A program made the position numbers and the translations under genes. From [Flexibacter] sp. ATCC 35208 (lineage in GTDB: Bacteria > Bacteroidota > Bacteroidia > Chitinophagales > Chitinophagaceae), in NCBI RefSeq assembly GCF_001975825.1, contig NZ_MTKN01000017.1, positions 79,779-143,778 of the forward strand: DNA of 64,000 nucleotides, given 5' to 3'. The notes below the pieces were generated by a model. That model was not told the origin of the DNA, made no database searches, and saw nothing but the letters and a program-made list of their open reading frames with translations. Positions 34,424-43,589 of this stretch are shown here, one piece after another. How positions within the stretch are numbered: the stretch's first letter is position 1; each line of letters starts with the position of its first letter.

Positions 34424-35947
34424 TTAAACAAGGACATTACCACTCATTTCCTTAGGGATAGGTAATCCCATCAGGGTCAGGATGGTAGGTGCTACGTCAC
34501 CCAGTTTACCAGGTTTTACTTCACCTTTGAAATCATTGCTGATGATGAAGTAAGGTACAAGATTCAGAGTGTGAGCGGTATTGGGTGTACCGTCGCCGTT
34601 TACCATGAAGTCAGCATTTCCGTGGTCAGCAGTCAGGAACACGGTATAATCGTTCGCCAGCGCAGCTGCAACTACCTTGCTTACGCAGGTATCTACAGTT
34701 TCTACTGCTTTGATAGCGGCTTCCCAGATACCGGTATGCCCCACCATGTCAGCATTAGCGAAATTGAGGGCGATGAAGTCAGCTGATTTCTGGTTGATTT
34801 CAGCTACGATGGTATCGGTTACTTCGAATGCGCTCATTTCTGGCTGCAGGTCGTAAGTAGCTACTTTAGGAGAAGATACGATCAGACGGCGTTCGCCACT
34901 AAATTCTTTTTCGCGGCCACCGGAGAAGAAGAAAGATACGTGTGGGTATTTTTCAGTTTCTGCAATACGGATCTGGGTACGGCTGTTTTGTTCCAGCACT
35001 TCACCCAGGGTATTGGTCAGGTTATCGTTTTCGAAGATCACGTGCACGCCTTTGTATGTTTTATCATACTCAGTCATGGTGGTGTAGAACAGGTTCAGTG
35101 GTTTCATATCGAAATCAGGGAAAGCCTGTTGAGTGAGCACCTGGGTGATTTCACGACAACGGTCAGTACGGAAGTTGAAGCAGAGAACGGCATCACCGTC
35201 CTGGATGGTGGTCACTGGTTTACCAGCAGCGTCAGTGATGATCACTGGTTTGATAAATTCGTCAGTTACACCCGCTTCGTAAGAAGCTTTTACAGCTGCC
35301 AGTACATCGGTAGCAGGGGTACCTGTACCATTTACCAGGGCATCGTAAGCCAGTTTTACGCGTTCCCAGCGTTTATCGCGGTCCATAGCGTAGTAGCGAC
35401 CTGTGATGCTGGCTACCTGACCGGTAGTTTGTGCCAGGTGAGGCAGCAGGTCAGAGAAGTAGCCGAGGCCACCTTTAGGATCTGTATCGCGGCCATCGGT
35501 GAAGGCGTGGATATATACTTTGGTCAGGCCTTTTTCCTTCGCGATCTGGGTCAGGGCTTTCAGATGGGTAATATGAGAGTGTACACCACCGTCGCTCACC
35601 AGACCAATCAGGTGAAGGGCTTTATCTTTGTCTTTAGCGTAGTTGAAAGTTTCCTGCAACACAGCGTTAGATGCCAGTTCTCCAGTGCGGACAGCTACAT
35701 TGATACGCTGGAGTTCCTGGTATACAATACGGCCAGCACCAAGGTTCAGGTGACCTACTTCTGAGTTGCCCATTTGTCCGTCCGGTAAGCCTACCTGTTC
35801 GCCACAAGTAACGAGCGTACTGTGTGGGTACTTTGAATAAAGACTGCTCACGAAAGGTGTCTTGGCATTTGCTATTGCGTCAGCGGAAGGAACCTGTCCT
35901 TGTCCCCATCCATCCATGATAACGAGCATGGCTTTTTTCTTTTCCAT
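34424..35947 (-). CDS. gpmI: Phosphoglycerate mutase, 2,3-bisphosphoglycerate-independent
   Basis: Interconverts 3- and 2-phosphoglycerate in glycolysis and gluconeogenesis using two manganese ions. The 507-residue protein is an alkaline-phosphatase-fold enzyme: LVIMDGWGQG at the start, Ser62 in GQMGNSEVGHLNLGAGR as the phosphoserine residue, HAFTDGRDTDP, GRYYAMDRDKRWER, and metal-binding ALNFANADMVGHTG and TADHGNAD. The frame is open to 36034 but family alignment favours ATG 35947. A -7-like TAACTTTA lies upstream on the minus strand. Confidence 0.96.
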   Translation of the reverse strand: MEKKKAMLVIMDGWGQGQVPSADAIANAKTPFVSSLYSKYPHSTLVTCGEQVGLPDGQMGNSEVGHLNLGAGRIVYQELQRINVAVRTGELASNAVLQETFNYAKDKDKALHLIGLVSDGGVHSHITHLKALTQIAKEKGLTKVYIHAFTDGRDTDPKGGLGYFSDLLPHLAQTTGQVASITGRYYAMDRDKRWERVKLAYDALVNGTGTPATDVLAAVKASYEAGVTDEFIKPVIITDAAGKPVTTIQDGDAVLCFNFRTDRCREITQVLTQQAFPDFDMKPLNLFYTTMTEYDKTYKGVHVIFENDNLTNTLGEVLEQNSRTQIRIAETEKYPHVSFFFSGGREKEFSGERRLIVSSPKVATYDLQPEMSAFEVTDTIVAEINQKSADFIALNFANADMVGHTGIWEAAIKAVETVDTCVSKVVAAALANDYTVFLTADHGNADFMVNGDGTPNTAHTLNLVPYFIISNDFKGEVKPGKLGDVAPTILTLMGLPIPKEMSGNVLV

Positions 35948-36107
35948 ATATCCGGTTGAGATTTTAAAGCAGTAAGGTCGTAAAGTTAACAAGCATACTT
36001 CAATTCCACTAGTAATTTGATCATTTGGCAGCAAAATTCATATCAGCCCCTTCTGAATTTGGATGTCATAACACGCACTTAAGTTTTAATCTAAATTTAT
36101 ATATTTT

Positions 36108-36115
36108 TAAATTTG
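36108..36115 (+). promoter_or_regulatory. -7 element of the DUF4783 gene
   Basis: Perfect TAAATTTG, giving a predicted start near 36120 and a leader of about 120 bases to ATG 36239 (80 to ATG 36200). Confidence 0.5.
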
Positions 36116-36238
36116 CATTAATTACCAATTGGATGATACAACGATAATTGTATTTTCCGCGTCAACCCGCAGTTTGGCATAGTTTTAGCCCATTTCACAT
36201 TGATGATGAAAACTTTACTATCTACTAAAATACTGGCA

Positions 36239-36658
36239 ATGAAAAAGATAATGTATGTGCTGGGAGTGGTGCTGTTAGCAGGCATTGTCACTGCATTTAC
36301 AATGTCAGCATCGGCTTTAAATCCCGCTGCTGCAGGACCTTTTGAAGATGTAGTCAGCTCCATCAAATCGGGCGATGCTGGTTCACTCTCCCGCTATCTT
36401 GATAATACTGTTGAAATCAACATCTCAGGTAAATCCAGCTCTTATAGCAAGTCACAGGCTGAAATAATATTGAAAGACTTTTTTTCAAAGAATCAGGTCA
36501 AGTCCTTCGAACTGATCCATCAGGGAGAAGGCGGTGGAGGATCCCGCTTCGGTATCGGTAATATGGGTACCTCCGGCGGTTCATATCGTACGTCCTTTTT
36601 CTTACAAAAAAAGGGAGGCTCAATGGTACTCAACGAGCTTCGTTTTGAAAACAAGTAA
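36239..36658 (+). CDS. DUF4783 exported protein
   Basis: A 139-residue protein of the NTF2-like DUF4783 family, of unknown function. It has a signal peptide (MKKIMYVLGVVLLAGIVTAFT) and the family body: FEDVVSSIKSGDAGSLSRYLDNTVEINISGKSSSYSKSQAEIILKDFF, then a Gly-rich strand, YRTSFFLQKKGG and the end LNELRFENK. A start at 36200 would add 13 residues; 36239 gives a more normal signal peptide. It is upstream of nadC, a neighbourhood I also know from related genomes, but a terminator lies between them. Confidence 0.82.
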   Translation: MKKIMYVLGVVLLAGIVTAFTMSASALNPAAAGPFEDVVSSIKSGDAGSLSRYLDNTVEINISGKSSSYSKSQAEIILKDFFSKNQVKSFELIHQGEGGGGSRFGIGNMGTSGGSYRTSFFLQKKGGSMVLNELRFENK

Positions 36659-36682
36659 TGATTGTTAAGATTGATATTGTTT

Positions 36683-36711
36683 AGTCCGGAGTACATCTCC
36701 GGACTTTTTTT
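36683..36711 (+). terminator. Terminator after the DUF4783 gene
   Basis: 9-bp stem (36683-36691 with 36697-36705), loop TACAT, then TTTTTT. Confidence 0.8.
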
Positions 36712-36764
36712 GTTTGAAAGCGTGATTTAAAATTCTCTTACTTTCGTTGTCTCAAAGCAATAGT

Positions 36765-37610
36765 ATGTTACAGGAACCAGCATTAACAAACCTTATCCGC
36801 AACGCACTGGCAGAAGATATCGGAGACGGAGACCACTCTACCCTCGCATGTATACCGGCAAATGCCAGAGGTGGTGCCAGGTTGAAGATAAAAGAGAATG
36901 GCATTTTAGCAGGAATGGAGGTAGCCACTACCATTTTCCACCTGCTGGACCCTGAAACCGTATTTACTCCCCTGAAGAAAGATGGTGAAGTAATGACCTC
37001 CGGCGAAACAGCCTTTGAAGTGCATGCTTCCGTACATACCCTGCTCATGGCCGAAAGACTGGTACTGAACTGCATGCAGCGCATGAGCGGCATTGCCACT
37101 CTTACCAATCAATACGTACAGCGCCTGAGTGGCTACCATACCAAACTGCTGGATACCCGCAAGACGACGCCTAACTTCCGCCTATTGGAAAAGGAAGCGG
37201 TTAAAATCGGTGGGGGTGTTAATCACAGAATGGGACTGTATGATATGGTAATGCTGAAAGATAACCATATTGATTTTGCAGGTGGCATCACTGCCGCTGT
37301 AAACAGAACGGTTGCTTACCTCGAAGAGAACGGATTACCTTTGCAGATAGAAGTGGAAACCCGTAATCTTGATGATGTAAAAGAAGCACTGACCGTTGGA
37401 AAGATACATCGCATTATGCTGGACAATTTTACACCAGCACAATTGCACCAGGCATTATTACTGATAGATGGGAAATATGAAACAGAGGCTTCAGGAGGCA
37501 TTAACCTTGATACGATCGAAGAGTACGCAAAGACGGGAGTGGATTTCGTATCGGCAGGAGCGGTCATTCACCATGCGGTGAGTCTTGACCTGAGTCTGAA
37601 AGCAATTTAA
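36765..37610 (+). CDS. nadC: Nicotinate-nucleotide pyrophosphorylase (carboxylating)
   Basis: Converts quinolinate and PRPP to nicotinate mononucleotide in NAD synthesis. The 281-residue protein has the family start ALAEDIGDGDHST, the catalytic region NCMQRMSGIATLTNQYV, LLDTRKTTPNFRLLEKEAVKIGGGVNHRMGLYDMVMLKDNHI, and the C-terminal IMLDNFTPAQ and EASGGINLDTIEEYAKTGVDFVSAGAV. The start ATG 36765 is preferred to the TTG at 36747, because a variant -7 element TACTTTCG (36739-36746) lies directly before it. Confidence 0.96.
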   Translation: MLQEPALTNLIRNALAEDIGDGDHSTLACIPANARGGARLKIKENGILAGMEVATTIFHLLDPETVFTPLKKDGEVMTSGETAFEVHASVHTLLMAERLVLNCMQRMSGIATLTNQYVQRLSGYHTKLLDTRKTTPNFRLLEKEAVKIGGGVNHRMGLYDMVMLKDNHIDFAGGITAAVNRTVAYLEENGLPLQIEVETRNLDDVKEALTVGKIHRIMLDNFTPAQLHQALLLIDGKYETEASGGINLDTIEEYAKTGVDFVSAGAVIHHAVSLDLSLKAI

Positions 37611-37629
37611 AACAGAAATATCCCTAGCG

Positions 37630-38508
37630 TTGAGAAAGATATTATTTATCATCAACCGGAAAGCCGGTACTGACAGAGAGAAGCGACTAGAAGGCGTGAT
37701 CCGGCGGTACCTGACACCTAAGGCCTTTCAAGTAGAAATTAAACACCTGGAATACCTGGGACATGGTGCTGACCTCTCCCGCGAAGCTGCATCCCACGGT
37801 GTAGATACAGTGGTAGCAGTAGGTGGAGATGGCTCCATCAATGAAATCGCACAGGGATTGGTAGGAACTGATACCGCACTCGCTGTGATACCGCTGGGCA
37901 GTGGTAATGGCCTGGCCAGGGCGCTGAAGATTCCGCTAAAAGTGCCTTTGGCATTGGAACTGATCGCCAATGGGAAGCGCAAACCTATTGACATCGGTTA
38001 TGCCAACGAACACTTATTTCTTAGCAATGCCGGCGTTGGCTTTGATGCCCTCATTGCCGACCAGTTCAGAAATACGAAGAAGAGAGGATTGTGGGGCTAT
38101 GCCAAGCTGGTGATCAGCAGTTTCAACAAGTACAAAGGGCCTTCCTATAAAATTGATATCGACGGGCAGCAATTGGAGCAAAGAGCATTTATGTTCACAG
38201 TAGCTAATGGTAACCAGTTTGGATATGAGTTCAAATTGGCGCCAAACGCAAGTGTCTTCGATGGCAACCTGGATATTTGTGTGGTGCCACCTATGCCTTT
38301 CTTTGGATTAGTACCTTTGGGTTTCTTTTCACTGATTGGCAATATCGACAAGACCAGTTACATGAACCATTACATGGGTAAGCAAATCCTGGTCAGGAGC
38401 CCGGAGCTGGCCTATTTGCAGGTAGATGGAGATGCAGTACCCCTTACCAGTCAGGGGGAGGTACTCTTCAGGATAGAACCCGCTTCCCTGCAGGTGATTG
38501 TTGCATAA
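37630..38508 (+). CDS. Diacylglycerol kinase family lipid kinase
   Basis: A 292-residue ATP-dependent lipid kinase of the DagK/YegS family, phosphorylating diacylglycerol or another lipid. The signatures are MRKILFIINRKAG at the start, VVAVGGDGSINEIAQGLVG (about 62-80), PLGSGNGLARALKIP, and LFLSNAGVGFDA. It starts with TTG; the protein begins with the usual family first residue, which supports it. It lies 19 bases after nadC and is probably in the same transcript; the next gene follows after 15 bases. Confidence 0.88.
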   Translation: MRKILFIINRKAGTDREKRLEGVIRRYLTPKAFQVEIKHLEYLGHGADLSREAASHGVDTVVAVGGDGSINEIAQGLVGTDTALAVIPLGSGNGLARALKIPLKVPLALELIANGKRKPIDIGYANEHLFLSNAGVGFDALIADQFRNTKKRGLWGYAKLVISSFNKYKGPSYKIDIDGQQLEQRAFMFTVANGNQFGYEFKLAPNASVFDGNLDICVVPPMPFFGLVPLGFFSLIGNIDKTSYMNHYMGKQILVRSPELAYLQVDGDAVPLTSQGEVLFRIEPASLQVIVA

Positions 38509-38523
38509 TTTAAAATTAGAAGT

Positions 38524-38859
38524 ATGTCCAAAAAGAGAAATAGCGGCGGCGGGATCGTTTATTCCACAGATCCCAATTTTGCACCAGATAATGATAATGA
38601 ACAGGAAGACGTGAACACCCTCCCTCCTGCTCAGCAGCAGTTACGTGTAAAGCTGGATACGAAGCAGCGTGCAGGAAAAGTAGTGACACTGGTAGATGGA
38701 TTCGTAGGGAAAGATGAAGACCTGCAAAAACTGGGCAAAGACCTTAAAACAAAATGCGGTACCGGTGGCAGTGCAAAAGATGGGCAGATCCTGATCCAGG
38801 GTGATTACAAAGAGAAAGTGATCAAATGGTTGCAGGACTGGGGGTATAAGGCCAAATAA
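38524..38859 (+). CDS. SUI1/eIF1-like translation factor (YciH family)
   Basis: A 111-residue protein with a SUI1 domain in its C-terminal two thirds (VTLVDGFVGKDEDLQKLGKDLKTKCGTGGSAKDGQILIQGDYKEKVIKWLQDWGYK). Eukaryotic and archaeal eIF1 checks start codon choice; the bacterial homologue YciH is linked to initiation fidelity or stress response. The N-terminus is a disordered acidic stretch. It is the last gene of the nadC-kinase-SUI1 set; its stop is 4 bases from an AraC gene remnant on the other strand. Confidence 0.92.
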   Translation: MSKKRNSGGGIVYSTDPNFAPDNDNEQEDVNTLPPAQQQLRVKLDTKQRAGKVVTLVDGFVGKDEDLQKLGKDLKTKCGTGGSAKDGQILIQGDYKEKVIKWLQDWGYKAK

Positions 38860-38860
38860 C

Positions 38861-38968
38861 TTATTTCATTCTGTAAGTAAGTGGCGTATGCCCGGTCTGA
38901 CTTTTGAAAAAGTGTATAAAGTTCGCATGCTCTTCAAAGCCACGTCTGGTAGCACTGATAAAAGTTCG
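38861..38968 (-). pseudogene. AraC family regulator remnant (C-terminal end)
   Basis: Reading the minus strand gives the classic end of an AraC DNA-binding domain, GFEEHANFIHFFKSQTGHTP followed by LTYRMK and a stop at 38861. Before it comes ISATRR, after which the frame no longer matches the family. No full-length gene is present upstream; a decayed second half of the same helix-turn-helix may continue to about 39050 in other frames. It is the remains of a lost regulator. Confidence 0.7.
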
Positions 38969-39406
38969 GCAGGGATTTGCTGAGCGCGGGTGAACAGCGA
39001 ATGTACTTTTTGCAGGAGCTTTGAGGATGGTGTTCAACCTACAATAAAATTAGCGAAAGATCGCCATCTGAACCCTGCAATAAAAAGCCCCTTACTTTAC
39101 TTTTAATGGTAGTGAATAAGTTATAAACAGTTAGAAATTAAAATTATATGTTTCCCCGTTGCATTTTTTAATTTGATAAATTAACAAAATTTTCACAATT
39201 TAGCCCTACCCTTTATCAACCAAAATCTTGTTTTCATCTGGCTTTTTGATGAACTGCTATGAAACAACAACCAACTACCCGCTCTGCAGTAAACAAGATA
39301 TTATAACGGATTACGTGACCCCGTCATCCAACCTATATTCTTAAACATGACCGCGGCACGTAATCCGTATCATTTTAAGTGTTCGCAACAAACAAAACCG
39401 GACATA
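38969..39406. other. Intergenic region after the AraC remnant
   Basis: No intact gene. The first part may hold more of the decayed AraC gene, the middle is very AT-rich, and the end holds a large inverted repeat (39306-39368). Confidence 0.5.
39306..39368. repeat. Long imperfect inverted repeat
   Basis: ACGGATTACGTG (39306-39317) pairs perfectly with CACGTAATCCGT (39357-39368). Inside, after a 5-base mismatch, GTCAT pairs with ATGAC, so the arms are about 22 bases and the loop about 19. There is no T run, so it does not look like a terminator. It lies 39 bases from the end of birA. Confidence 0.6.
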
Positions 39407-40150
39407 TCACTTAGGAAAAATAAATTCGATCTCCCCAAATCCGAGCGTTAAAATATTTCCTGCTTTTTCAAGGCATAATTTTCCATCTGGCAGTACATCC
39501 CTGATGATGCCTTCGAAAATCTCCCCATCCTTACGATATAGGCCGGGTTTGTTCATACGCACCAGTTTGCTCTTATATTCTTCCAGCAAATCATTATAAT
39601 AAGCAGGATGTAATTGTTCAAATCTCTTGTGCAGAAACGTACACAGATCCTGTGCTAACTCCACTGAATCCCAATTCTTCCCGGTTATTTGTTTGAGTGA
39701 CACCGGATTCGGTAAATGTGACGGGAAAGAAGCCTGATTGATGTTGAACCCGATACCTGTTATGGCATATTGCCATGTATTGCCACGCAGTACATTTTCG
39801 ATCAAAATGCCTGCTGCCTTTCTGTCACGCCAATAAATATCATTACTCCATTTAATAGCTGTCTCATCACCAGCATATTTTGCAAAGAAATCAGCAGCGC
39901 CGAGCGCTACTGCCGCGCTCAGCAAAAACTGCCTGGAAAGTGGTAGCATAGTGGGTTGTAGCGCTATCGTCAAAGCGATGTTTTCACCTTTGTGCGATGA
40001 CCATTGCTTTCCACGCTGTCCTTTTCCCGCAGTTTGTTCCATTGCAAACCAGGCTGTACCGGATGTCACCAGGCCTGTATTTACCTGCTCCATGGCATAG
40101 TTATTGGTGCTGTCTACTGAATCTAAGATATAAAAAGGCTGTCCTGTCAT
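39407..40150 (-). CDS. birA: Biotin--[acetyl-CoA-carboxylase] ligase
   Basis: Attaches biotin to the carboxyl carrier protein of acetyl-CoA carboxylase. The 247-residue protein is a single-domain form without an N-terminal repressor helix-turn-helix, so it is an enzyme only. Family marks are DSVDSTNNYAMEQ, the biotin-binding GKGQRGKQWSSHKGENIALT (about 44-63), KWSNDIYWRDRKAAGILIE and GIGFNINQASFP. It follows an unusual inverted repeat on its 3' side. Confidence 0.93.
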   Translation of the reverse strand: MTGQPFYILDSVDSTNNYAMEQVNTGLVTSGTAWFAMEQTAGKGQRGKQWSSHKGENIALTIALQPTMLPLSRQFLLSAAVALGAADFFAKYAGDETAIKWSNDIYWRDRKAAGILIENVLRGNTWQYAITGIGFNINQASFPSHLPNPVSLKQITGKNWDSVELAQDLCTFLHKRFEQLHPAYYNDLLEEYKSKLVRMNKPGLYRKDGEIFEGIIRDVLPDGKLCLEKAGNILTLGFGEIEFIFPK

Positions 40151-40353
40151 TGGAAAGAAATGGATTGGTTTATTTTTGAAAAGGCAAAGTAAATCATTTT
40201 ATCTTTTCCTTAACAGTCATAAAAACGGCCTCGTGCCAAGCTGCCGAAAGCCATAGCAAGTCAGTGGTTCTTAAGCATTAACACCCGGCAAACGTTCGGT
40301 CATCACCTTGAGGTACCTTCGTTTTATTCCGGCGTTATTTCAGGCTTGTTTAG

Positions 40354-40361
40354 TAATTTTG
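40354..40361 (+). promoter_or_regulatory. -7 element of rsfS
   Basis: Perfect TAATTTTG, predicting a start near 40366 and a leader of about 32 bases. Confidence 0.55.
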
Positions 40362-40397
40362 ACAATTAAAGTTTATTTTTAACCAAAAGAGATTTTA

Positions 40398-40805
40398 TTG
40401 GCACCCTTAACCGTTCTGAGTACGAGAAAGAAAGCGCTTACGCGCCTGAGTAGAGAAAGCGAGATTTTTTCCACCATCATCAAGGCCATCCAGGAAAAAA
40501 AGGGAGAAAACATAGTTTCCCTGGATCTGCGCCAGATTCCTGAAGCTGTGGCTGATTTCTTTGTTATATGTGAGGCTAACTCCAACACACAGGTGCGGGC
40601 TATTGCTGACTTCGTGGAAGATCAGGTGCAAAAGCATACAGGAGAAACCCCTTACAAACATGAGGGCTTTACCGCACAACAATGGATTCTTGTAGATTAT
40701 GTGAATGTTGTGGTGCATGTATTCCAACCGGAAACCAGACAATTTTATGGTCTGGAAGATATGTGGAGTGATGCCGAACGAATGGAGCATAATGAGACTA
40801 ACTAA
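40398..40805 (+). CDS. rsfS: Ribosome silencing factor RsfS
   Basis: Binds ribosomal protein uL14 and blocks subunit joining when nutrients are short. The 135-residue protein starts with TTG and shows the family core: FSTIIKAIQEKKGENIVSLDLRQIPEAVADFFVICEANSNTQVRAIADFVED, then GETPYKHEGFTAQQWILVDYVNVVVHVFQPETRQFYGLEDMW. It is 45 bases before ftsH and probably in the same transcript. The TTG start is the only reasonable one upstream of the core. Confidence 0.92.
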   Translation: MAPLTVLSTRKKALTRLSRESEIFSTIIKAIQEKKGENIVSLDLRQIPEAVADFFVICEANSNTQVRAIADFVEDQVQKHTGETPYKHEGFTAQQWILVDYVNVVVHVFQPETRQFYGLEDMWSDAERMEHNETN

Positions 40806-40849
40806 TAACTTTTAACTATTACCCGACATCCGTAAAGGAGCGAAAGATT

Positions 40850-42874
40850 ATGGAAAGAGGCAACAACTTCAACAAGGGGTCAGACAAATCGCCTAAAAAA
40901 GGACCAAAGTTCAATATATACTGGGTCTATGCCTTTATAGGTATTGCCCTGCTGGCAATGAACTGGTTTCCCTTTAACCCACCGCCCAGGGATATAAGCT
41001 GGCAGGAATTCCAGCTGGATTACCTAAAACCAGGTGATGTAGATAAGCTGGTGGTTGTAAATAAGAAATCAGTAGAGGTTTACATAAAGAGAGACCGTCT
41101 TAATGAACCCAAATTTGACAAAGTATCTAAAGGCAACCTGGGGCGTGTAAACCAGGGTCCTCATTACCGTTTTACTATCGGTAGTGAAGAAAGCTTCAAG
41201 ACTGATATGGACAAGGCACAGGCCAATACCCCACTGGAAGACCAGGTGAAAGTCACCTACGAAGACAGACAGGGTTGGTTTGAACCATTCATTCAATTAC
41301 TGTTACCATTGGTACTGCTTATTGGCCTCTGGATCCTGCTGATGCGTAAAATGGGTGGACCTGCCGGTGGCAGTGGAGGCCCAGGCGGCATCTTCAATAT
41401 CGGAAAGTCTAAAGCAACCCTCTTCGACAAAGGTACCCGTGTCAACATCACCTTTAGTGATGTAGCCGGTCTCGACGAAGCGAAGGTGGAAGTAATGGAA
41501 ATCGTAGACTTCCTGAAGAATCCGAAAAAATACACCGCCCTCGGTGGTAAAATACCAAAGGGTGCACTACTGGTAGGCCCTCCGGGTACTGGTAAGACCC
41601 TGCTGGCCAAAGCAATGGCCGGTGAAGCACAGGTACCATTCTTCTCTATGTCCGGTTCTGACTTCGTAGAACTGTTCGTGGGTGTGGGTGCCAGCCGTGT
41701 ACGTGACCTGTTCAAACAGGCCCGTGAAAAAGCACCATGTATCATCTTCATCGATGAAATTGATGCGATCGGTCGTGCCAGAGGTAAGAACGTAATGATG
41801 AGCAACGATGAGCGTGAAAACACCCTCAACCAGCTGCTGGTAGAAATGGATGGTTTCGGTACCGACAGTGGTATCATCATCCTCGCTGCCACCAACCGTC
41901 CGGATGTACTGGATAGTGCGCTGCTGCGTCCAGGTCGTTTTGATCGTCAGATCTCTATCGATAAGCCGGATCTGGCTGGTCGTGAAGCGATCTTCGATGT
42001 GCATCTGAAACCAATCAAGACTTCTCCAATCCTCGATATCAAGAAACTGGCTTCCATGACTCCGGGTTTTGCCGGCGCCGATATTGCCAACGTATGTAAC
42101 GAAGCAGCCCTGATCGCTGCCCGTAAAGGCAAGACGGAAGTAGAAATGGATGACTTTAACGATGCCGTTGACAGGGTAATCGGTGGTTTGGAAAAGAAAA
42201 ACAAGATCATCTCTCCTGAAGAAAAAGAGATTATCGCATACCATGAAGCTGGTCACGCTATTTGTGGCTGGTACCTGGAGCATGCTAATCCGCTGGTGAA
42301 AGTAACAATCGTTCCCCGTGGTGTAGCTGCACTTGGATATGCACAGTACTTACCGAAAGAACAATACCTCTATAACACCGAACAGCTGATGGACGATATC
42401 TGTATGACCTTGGGTGGCCGCGCAGTAGAAGACATCGTATTCGGTAAAGTATCAACCGGTGCCCAGAATGACCTGCAGGTGATCACCCGTATGGCCTATG
42501 CAATGGTAACCGTGTATGGTATGAACGATAAAGTTGGTAACGTATCCTTCTACGATCCGAACAGTGATCAGTCTTTCACCAAGCCTTACTCTGAAGAGAC
42601 AGCAAAAATGATTGACGAAGAAGTACGTGCCCTGATCGAAAAAGCTTACCAGCGTACCAAAGCGCTATTGTCTGATAAGATCGACAATGTAAGAGTGCTG
42701 GCTGGTGAACTGCTTAAAAAAGAAGTATTATACCAGGCAGATCTGGAAAGACTGATCGGCAGACGTCCTTACGATGTACACAGAGAACACCTGGCAGCCA
42801 ACAAAGGTCTGACTACTGACGGTGTGCATCCTAGTGATCTGATCAATCCTTCACCAGCTACTGCTAATGCGTAA
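40850..42874 (+). CDS. ftsH: ATP-dependent zinc metalloprotease FtsH
   Basis: Membrane protease that degrades misfolded and regulatory proteins, extracting them with its AAA+ ring. The 674-residue protein has two N-terminal membrane helices (about 24-41 and 147-168) around a periplasmic loop, Walker A GPPGTGKT (243-250), Walker B IIFIDEID, the second region of homology ([18 protein letters not shown]) and the zinc site HEAGH (465-469). The start is preceded by AAAGGAG, a good ribosome binding site that is uncommon in this window. LutC-like gene follows 6 bases later. Confidence 0.97.
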   Translation: MERGNNFNKGSDKSPKKGPKFNIYWVYAFIGIALLAMNWFPFNPPPRDISWQEFQLDYLKPGDVDKLVVVNKKSVEVYIKRDRLNEPKFDKVSKGNLGRVNQGPHYRFTIGSEESFKTDMDKAQANTPLEDQVKVTYEDRQGWFEPFIQLLLPLVLLIGLWILLMRKMGGPAGGSGGPGGIFNIGKSKATLFDKGTRVNITFSDVAGLDEAKVEVMEIVDFLKNPKKYTALGGKIPKGALLVGPPGTGKTLLAKAMAGEAQVPFFSMSGSDFVELFVGVGASRVRDLFKQAREKAPCIIFIDEIDAIGRARGKNVMMSNDERENTLNQLLVEMDGFGTDSGIIILAATNRPDVLDSALLRPGRFDRQISIDKPDLAGREAIFDVHLKPIKTSPILDIKKLASMTPGFAGADIANVCNEAALIAARKGKTEVEMDDFNDAVDRVIGGLEKKNKIISPEEKEIIAYHEAGHAICGWYLEHANPLVKVTIVPRGVAALGYAQYLPKEQYLYNTEQLMDDICMTLGGRAVEDIVFGKVSTGAQNDLQVITRMAYAMVTVYGMNDKVGNVSFYDPNSDQSFTKPYSEETAKMIDEEVRALIEKAYQRTKALLSDKIDNVRVLAGELLKKEVLYQADLERLIGRRPYDVHREHLAANKGLTTDGVHPSDLINPSPATANA

Positions 42875-42880
42875 GTTGAT

Positions 42881-43516
42881 ATGAAAGTATCTCCTGCCAA
42901 GGAAAATATTCTCAAAAGAGTAAGAAATGCATTAAGCCAGTCGGTACAGTTGCCCTTCCCTAACTCGGAGGGCAACAACTCCGTATTCGTGAAGGAACAT
43001 GAAGGACTGGAAATGAAATTTGCAGAAGAATTTGCCCGCTTGCAGGGCAAATTCGTTTTTTGTACCAGTAAGGCCGAACTGCTGGAAAACCTGCAGGCAC
43101 TGGCCGCCACCAGGGAATGGTCAGATATCATCTGCCAGACCCCGTCACTGATCAAAGATCTGCAGCTGAATCAACTGTCAGGCCTCAACAAAGGTGATAT
43201 GCACTCTGCCAGCGCAGCCATTACTGACTGCGAAATGCTGGTGGCCCGCACAGGTACTATCGTACTTAGCGCAGCACAGCCTTCAGGAAGAGCACTATCA
43301 GTATATACACCCGTACATTTGGTGATCGCATATACTCATCAGCTGGTGTTTGACCTGAAAGATGCCATCGTAAGAATGAAAGAGAAATATCAGGGAGACC
43401 TTCCCTCCTCTATTCACTTTGCCTCTGGTCCAAGCCGCACGGCAGACATTGAGAAAACACTGGTAGTAGGTATACATGGTCCGAAAGAAGTGTATGTATT
43501 TCTGGTAGATGAATAA
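42881..43516 (+). CDS. LutC/YkgG family protein (LUD domain)
   Basis: A 211-residue protein of the LutC/YkgG family, one of three proteins of the lactate-oxidising LutABC complex; the LutA and LutB genes are not in this window. Family marks are the N-terminal ENILKRVRNAL and the C-terminal LUD domain with DCEMLVARTGTIVLSAAQPSGRALSVYTPVHLVIAYTHQLV and SGPSRTADIEKTLVVGIHGPKEVYVFLVDE. It lies 6 bases after ftsH, so it is translated from the same mRNA. Without LutA and LutB, its role in lactate use is uncertain. Confidence 0.88.
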   Translation: MKVSPAKENILKRVRNALSQSVQLPFPNSEGNNSVFVKEHEGLEMKFAEEFARLQGKFVFCTSKAELLENLQALAATREWSDIICQTPSLIKDLQLNQLSGLNKGDMHSASAAITDCEMLVARTGTIVLSAAQPSGRALSVYTPVHLVIAYTHQLVFDLKDAIVRMKEKYQGDLPSSIHFASGPSRTADIEKTLVVGIHGPKEVYVFLVDE

Positions 43517-43542
43517 GTCAATTATCAGTTAACAATATTCGT

Positions 43543-43577
43543 ACAGCGCGTGACCTCGTCATGCGCTGTTCTTTTAA
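43543..43577 (+). terminator. Terminator after the ftsH-LutC unit
   Basis: 12-bp stem with one G-T pair (43543-43554 with 43558-43569), loop CTC, then TCTTTT. The loop region GTGACCTCGTCAT is close to a sequence in the inverted repeat at 39315. Confidence 0.65.
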
Positions 43578-43589
43578 ATAATCAAGCAA

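Noticed and set aside
34940..35764. 274-codon + strand frame opposite gpmI
   Set aside because: Antisense shadow produced by biased codon use in gpmI.
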